Assembly: GCA_040905285.1 (NCBI GenBank)
Contig: JBBDRV010000232.1
Location: forward strand, 1-15,716
Origin: JBBDRV01 sp040905285
GTDB taxonomy: Bacteria; Bacteroidota; Rhodothermia; Balneolales; Balneolaceae
DNA: 15,716 bases
Reading direction: 5' to 3'
Shown here: positions 13,683-15,716 of the stretch, piece after piece
Layout of the letters: each line of letters starts with the position of its first letter
Position numbering within the stretch: the stretch's first letter is position 1
Program-made: the position numbers and the translations under genes
Notes under the pieces: model-generated
What the model saw: the letters and a program-made list of their open reading frames with translations, nothing else
What the model was told of the DNA's origin: nothing
The model's database searches: none

Positions 13683-15262
13683 TCGTCCGGCCCGCTTTGT
13701 AATCCTGAAGAGTGACCTGCATCGCTGCCGGAATCGTTGCCGGCGAATTTAACAGACTCGTTGCCGGCGGATTTAACAGACTCGTTGCCGGCCAACTTAA
13801 CGGGACTGCCGTTCAGGGCCCCGCTTACGTCATTCCCGCGAAGACGGACTTTTTCCGGCGGGCTGTTGTGCGAATGCCCGTACGCCAGAACCATCGCCAC
13901 GGTGAGCCAGAAGGGAAACGCATGGTGCGGGGACTCCAGAACCACATTGAAAAAGGCAAATACGTACATCAGGATCAGCATACCGCCCAGAAGCAGGAGC
14001 CTGTTGTACCGCTCCCCTGCCGGGTGCATGCCCCGTACCAGAAGGAGCGTACGCTCTGCCGGTTTCCAGAGGGCATAGAGAAACAGGGGGAAAAGAACCA
14101 TGCCGAAGCGGGTCAGGATATTGAGATAGGAGTTGTGGGGCTGGGCATTGCCGCCCAGGTCGCGGGCATCGAAATAATCCATATCGATCGTATCGTAGAA
14201 TTCATTGTCCTGCACATACATCACCGGCCGGCCGACCCCGTATCCCAGCAGCGGATAGTCGCGGTATTTCTCCAGCACGGTCTCCCAGGACAAGAACCGG
14301 TAACTGATATTCCCTTCGTCGGCAGAGGACTTTCGTTCAAGTATCCGGAACAGGTCGGCTTCGATCTGGGTATTGTAGTAGACCAGAAAACCGGTCAGGA
14401 GAACCAGGGAGACGGTCCCGTAGGTCAGGATCGTTTTCCTGATCTGTGCGCTGCCTGTGAAAAAGATAAACACCAGGGCCAGAGCAATTCCCAGGAAAAT
14501 GGACCGGTGGAAAAGGGTGAAGACCGCCGGGAGCATGACCAGCGACAGCAGTTTGTAGCGCAGGCCCAGATGCCTGAACGGCAGAAAGAGACTCACCACA
14601 ATCAGCGAGGGCAGCACATAACCCACATTAAAGCGGAATCCCTCAAACATGAGGTCCCTCTGGCCGGACAGGATCATGGAGCCTTCATAGAGATAGGCGG
14701 CGGCCTTCAGGACGATAAAAAGCTTGACCAGGTTGAAGAACAGGTCATACCCGCGCCTGCCACGGAACACATGGTAGGCCACCGGCACCCAGATCGCATA
14801 GACCAGCATGAGCGAGTCGCGCATGGCGCTGATCCCGTAACCGGGCAGGTAGGCAACCGCCCACAACAGCCCGATTGCCACCAGGATGTAGTAGATGAAC
14901 AAATTTTTATGCACCTGGAGAAGCTCGCGCCGGTAGGCGAAGACCAGCGCCGCCAGCACAATTTCAGTGACAAAGATCGGCTCCAGCCCCAGATAGGCGA
15001 AACTGCGCTCGCCGAACAGCATGTGGAACATGTACAGAAAGAACAGGTATTCCCGCCACTGCAGCCCCGACAGACAACGGCCCATCTTTTCCACATGAAT
15101 CAGCAGCAGTCCGGCCGCAAAGATGCCAGCCGCCAGCAGCAGGTCTTCGTAGAGGAAGAACGGCAGAAGAAAAAGCACCGCCAGGCCTGTCTGTTTGCTG
15201 TTGATTCCGTTCACAGTTGCATTCACAGTTACATTCACAGTGGCATTTGGTTGTTGTTGCAA
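13679..15262 (-). CDS. O-antigen ligase / polysaccharide polymerase-type membrane protein
   Basis: 527-aa inner-membrane protein with about a dozen hydrophobic segments between residues 25 and 462. A large periplasmic loop (about 300-388) contains YRFLSW (Arg322), YPLLGYGVG and QPHNSYLNILTRFG with His376-Asn377. The Arg, the Gly-rich turn and the HN pair are what the Wzy_C/WaaL superfamily shows in its catalytic loop. It would polymerise or ligate lipid-linked glycan in the periplasm. Both ends carry short repeats: NATV/NVTV units at residues 6-17 and an eight-residue VKxAGNES repeat at about 488-510. The first possible start is a TTG at 15262, with no good Shine-Dalgarno; in-frame GTGs within the 12-bp repeat are alternatives, so the true start is uncertain. 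It is coupled to the GT4 gene by a 4-bp overlap. Confidence 0.82.
   Translation of the reverse strand: MQQQPNATVNVTVNATVNGINSKQTGLAVLFLLPFFLYEDLLLAAGIFAAGLLLIHVEKMGRCLSGLQWREYLFFLYMFHMLFGERSFAYLGLEPIFVTEIVLAALVFAYRRELLQVHKNLFIYYILVAIGLLWAVAYLPGYGISAMRDSLMLVYAIWVPVAYHVFRGRRGYDLFFNLVKLFIVLKAAAYLYEGSMILSGQRDLMFEGFRFNVGYVLPSLIVVSLFLPFRHLGLRYKLLSLVMLPAVFTLFHRSIFLGIALALVFIFFTGSAQIRKTILTYGTVSLVLLTGFLVYYNTQIEADLFRILERKSSADEGNISYRFLSWETVLEKYRDYPLLGYGVGRPVMYVQDNEFYDTIDMDYFDARDLGGNAQPHNSYLNILTRFGMVLFPLFLYALWKPAERTLLLVRGMHPAGERYNRLLLLGGMLILMYVFAFFNVVLESPHHAFPFWLTVAMVLAYGHSHNSPPEKVRLRGNDVSGALNGSPVKLAGNESVKSAGNESVKFAGNDSGSDAGHSSGLQSGPDE
13736..13807 (-). repeat. Three 24-bp in-frame repeats at the ligase C-terminus
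   Basis: Units starting GTTGCCGGC on the plus strand lie at 13736, 13760 and 13784. The first two differ by one base. They encode VKxAGNES-like octapeptides in a hydrophilic tail after the last TM segment. Because the unit is a multiple of three, copy number changes alter tail length without a frameshift. Confidence 0.85.
15208..15243 (-). repeat. Three 12-bp in-frame repeats at the ligase N-terminus
   Basis: (C)(A/G)TTCACAGTxx units start at 15208, 15220 and 15232 and encode NATV/NVTV tetrapeptides. Each unit also supplies a GTG codon, so they could move the start codon. Confidence 0.8.
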
Positions 15263-15299
15263 TTCATGGATCCCCGACAGCCGTTGCTGCCGCCTTGGT

Positions 15300-15335
15300 G
15301 GTCAGGATGCTGGTCAGTATACTGGTCAGGCGTTA
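15300..15335. repeat. 12-bp GGTCAG repeat between two glycan genes
   Basis: GGTCAG recurs at 15300, 15312 and 15324 with 12-bp spacing; the intervening bases GATGCT and TATACT are related. It fills the short gap between the glycosyltransferase stop and the start of the ligase gene. Confidence 0.7.
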
Positions 15336-15716
15336 CTTGACGGCACTCCCGGTGCGTAAGTGTTCGTCTGCCAGTATACGCTCAAAAAGGGCGGCTGTTT
15401 CACCGGCCGCATCCGCCCAGGTTCGCAGGGGCGGACCCGGCGGCTCTTTTCCGCTGAACCGGCAGATCGCCTCCACCGCCTGCTGAGGGTGGTCCGCCTT
15501 CAGGAATCCCCGGGCCGAACGCTGAACCGGGGTCCCCTCCACGTTGGTAATGGTCAGCAGGCCGTTGTTCAGGTATTCGACGATCTTGAGCGAACTGAGG
15601 TAGAATCCCCAGCGCGACCAGGCGTATTCATCATAAAATGCCAGTCCGATATCCGCCTCCGCTATCAGGAACCGCACATCGTCCCTCGGCAGATCCCGAA
15701 AGATAACCAGATTTTC
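15333..15716 (-). CDS. Glycosyltransferase, C-terminal part (GT4-like), cut by the window edge
   Basis: The last 127 codons of a gene that continues beyond 15716. The visible part has DLPRDDVRFLIAEADIGLA, then WGFYLSSLKIVEYLNNG and TNVEGTP, the pattern of the donor-binding domain of GT-B glycosyltransferases. In that pattern a Lys-x2-Glu-x-Leu motif (KIVEYL) replaces the classical E-x7-E context. The internal ATG/GTG starts are not real starts; the frame is open to the window edge. It is on the same strand as the ligase and GT4 genes and about 70 bp upstream of the ligase, so it probably belongs to the same operon. Confidence 0.75.
   Translation of the reverse strand, partial: ENLVIFRDLPRDDVRFLIAEADIGLAFYDEYAWSRWGFYLSSLKIVEYLNNGLLTITNVEGTPVQRSARGFLKADHPQQAVEAICRFSGKEPPGPPLRTWADAAGETAALFERILADEHLRTGSAVK

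Noticed and set aside
13712..15340. 542-codon open frame antisense to the ligase gene
   Set aside because: Long antisense frame caused by GC-rich codon bias; no domains, while the minus strand encodes a clear multi-TM protein with family motifs.

Overview
The window looks like chromosomal DNA from a fairly GC-rich member of the Bacteroidota/Balneolota/Rhodothermota side of the FCB group. Four things point there: most genes lack a Shine-Dalgarno sequence, one upstream region carries a Bacteroides-type promoter pattern (ATTG-N20-TAACTTTG), a SatD-family regulator and a DUF3307 membrane protein occur together, and there is an aromatic-ended outer-membrane barrel. The phylum is an inference, and I cannot name a species.

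Left part (1-4850). The window opens with what looks like the right end of an IS21-like element, followed by a gene remnant broken into three frames and a strong terminator. AT-rich accessory genes follow: a two-TM protein of unknown function, a translationally overlapping pair (a 160-aa protein plus a HEPN-like protein) behind an operator-like promoter, and an orphan membrane-bound PAS/HisKA_2 histidine kinase. The GC-rich DUF3307 gene sits inside this region. The AT-rich block lies between DUF3307 and satD, as if it had been inserted between two genes that usually neighbour each other.

Middle (4874-7935). A SatD-family regulator has a nucleotidyl-cyclase-like palm layout plus a C-terminal HTH. 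It is divergent from a predicted outer-membrane beta-barrel protein. Between them is a regulatory region: a near-consensus promoter whose spacer is filled by a perfect dyad, an array of related half-sites that includes a perfect -10 hexamer facing the barrel gene, and a possible short leader ORF with a strong Shine-Dalgarno. After the barrel gene comes a 204-bp tandem repeat broken by a 100-N assembly gap; it contains a small element with terminal inverted repeats.

Right part (7939-15716) is a surface-polysaccharide locus. It encodes a lipid-linked initiating phosphoglycosyl transferase, a GDP-fucose-synthase-like reductase with altered active-site residues, a WecG/TagA/CpsF glycosyltransferase, a GDP-mannose 3,5-epimerase-like enzyme with all four catalytic residues kept, a GT4 glycosyltransferase, an O-antigen ligase/polymerase-type membrane protein and a partial GT4-like glycosyltransferase. 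Together they suggest a glycan built on undecaprenyl phosphate from GDP-mannose-derived sugars, possibly including L-galactose. Short tandem repeats are unusually common at the gene edges of this part and in the satD leader.
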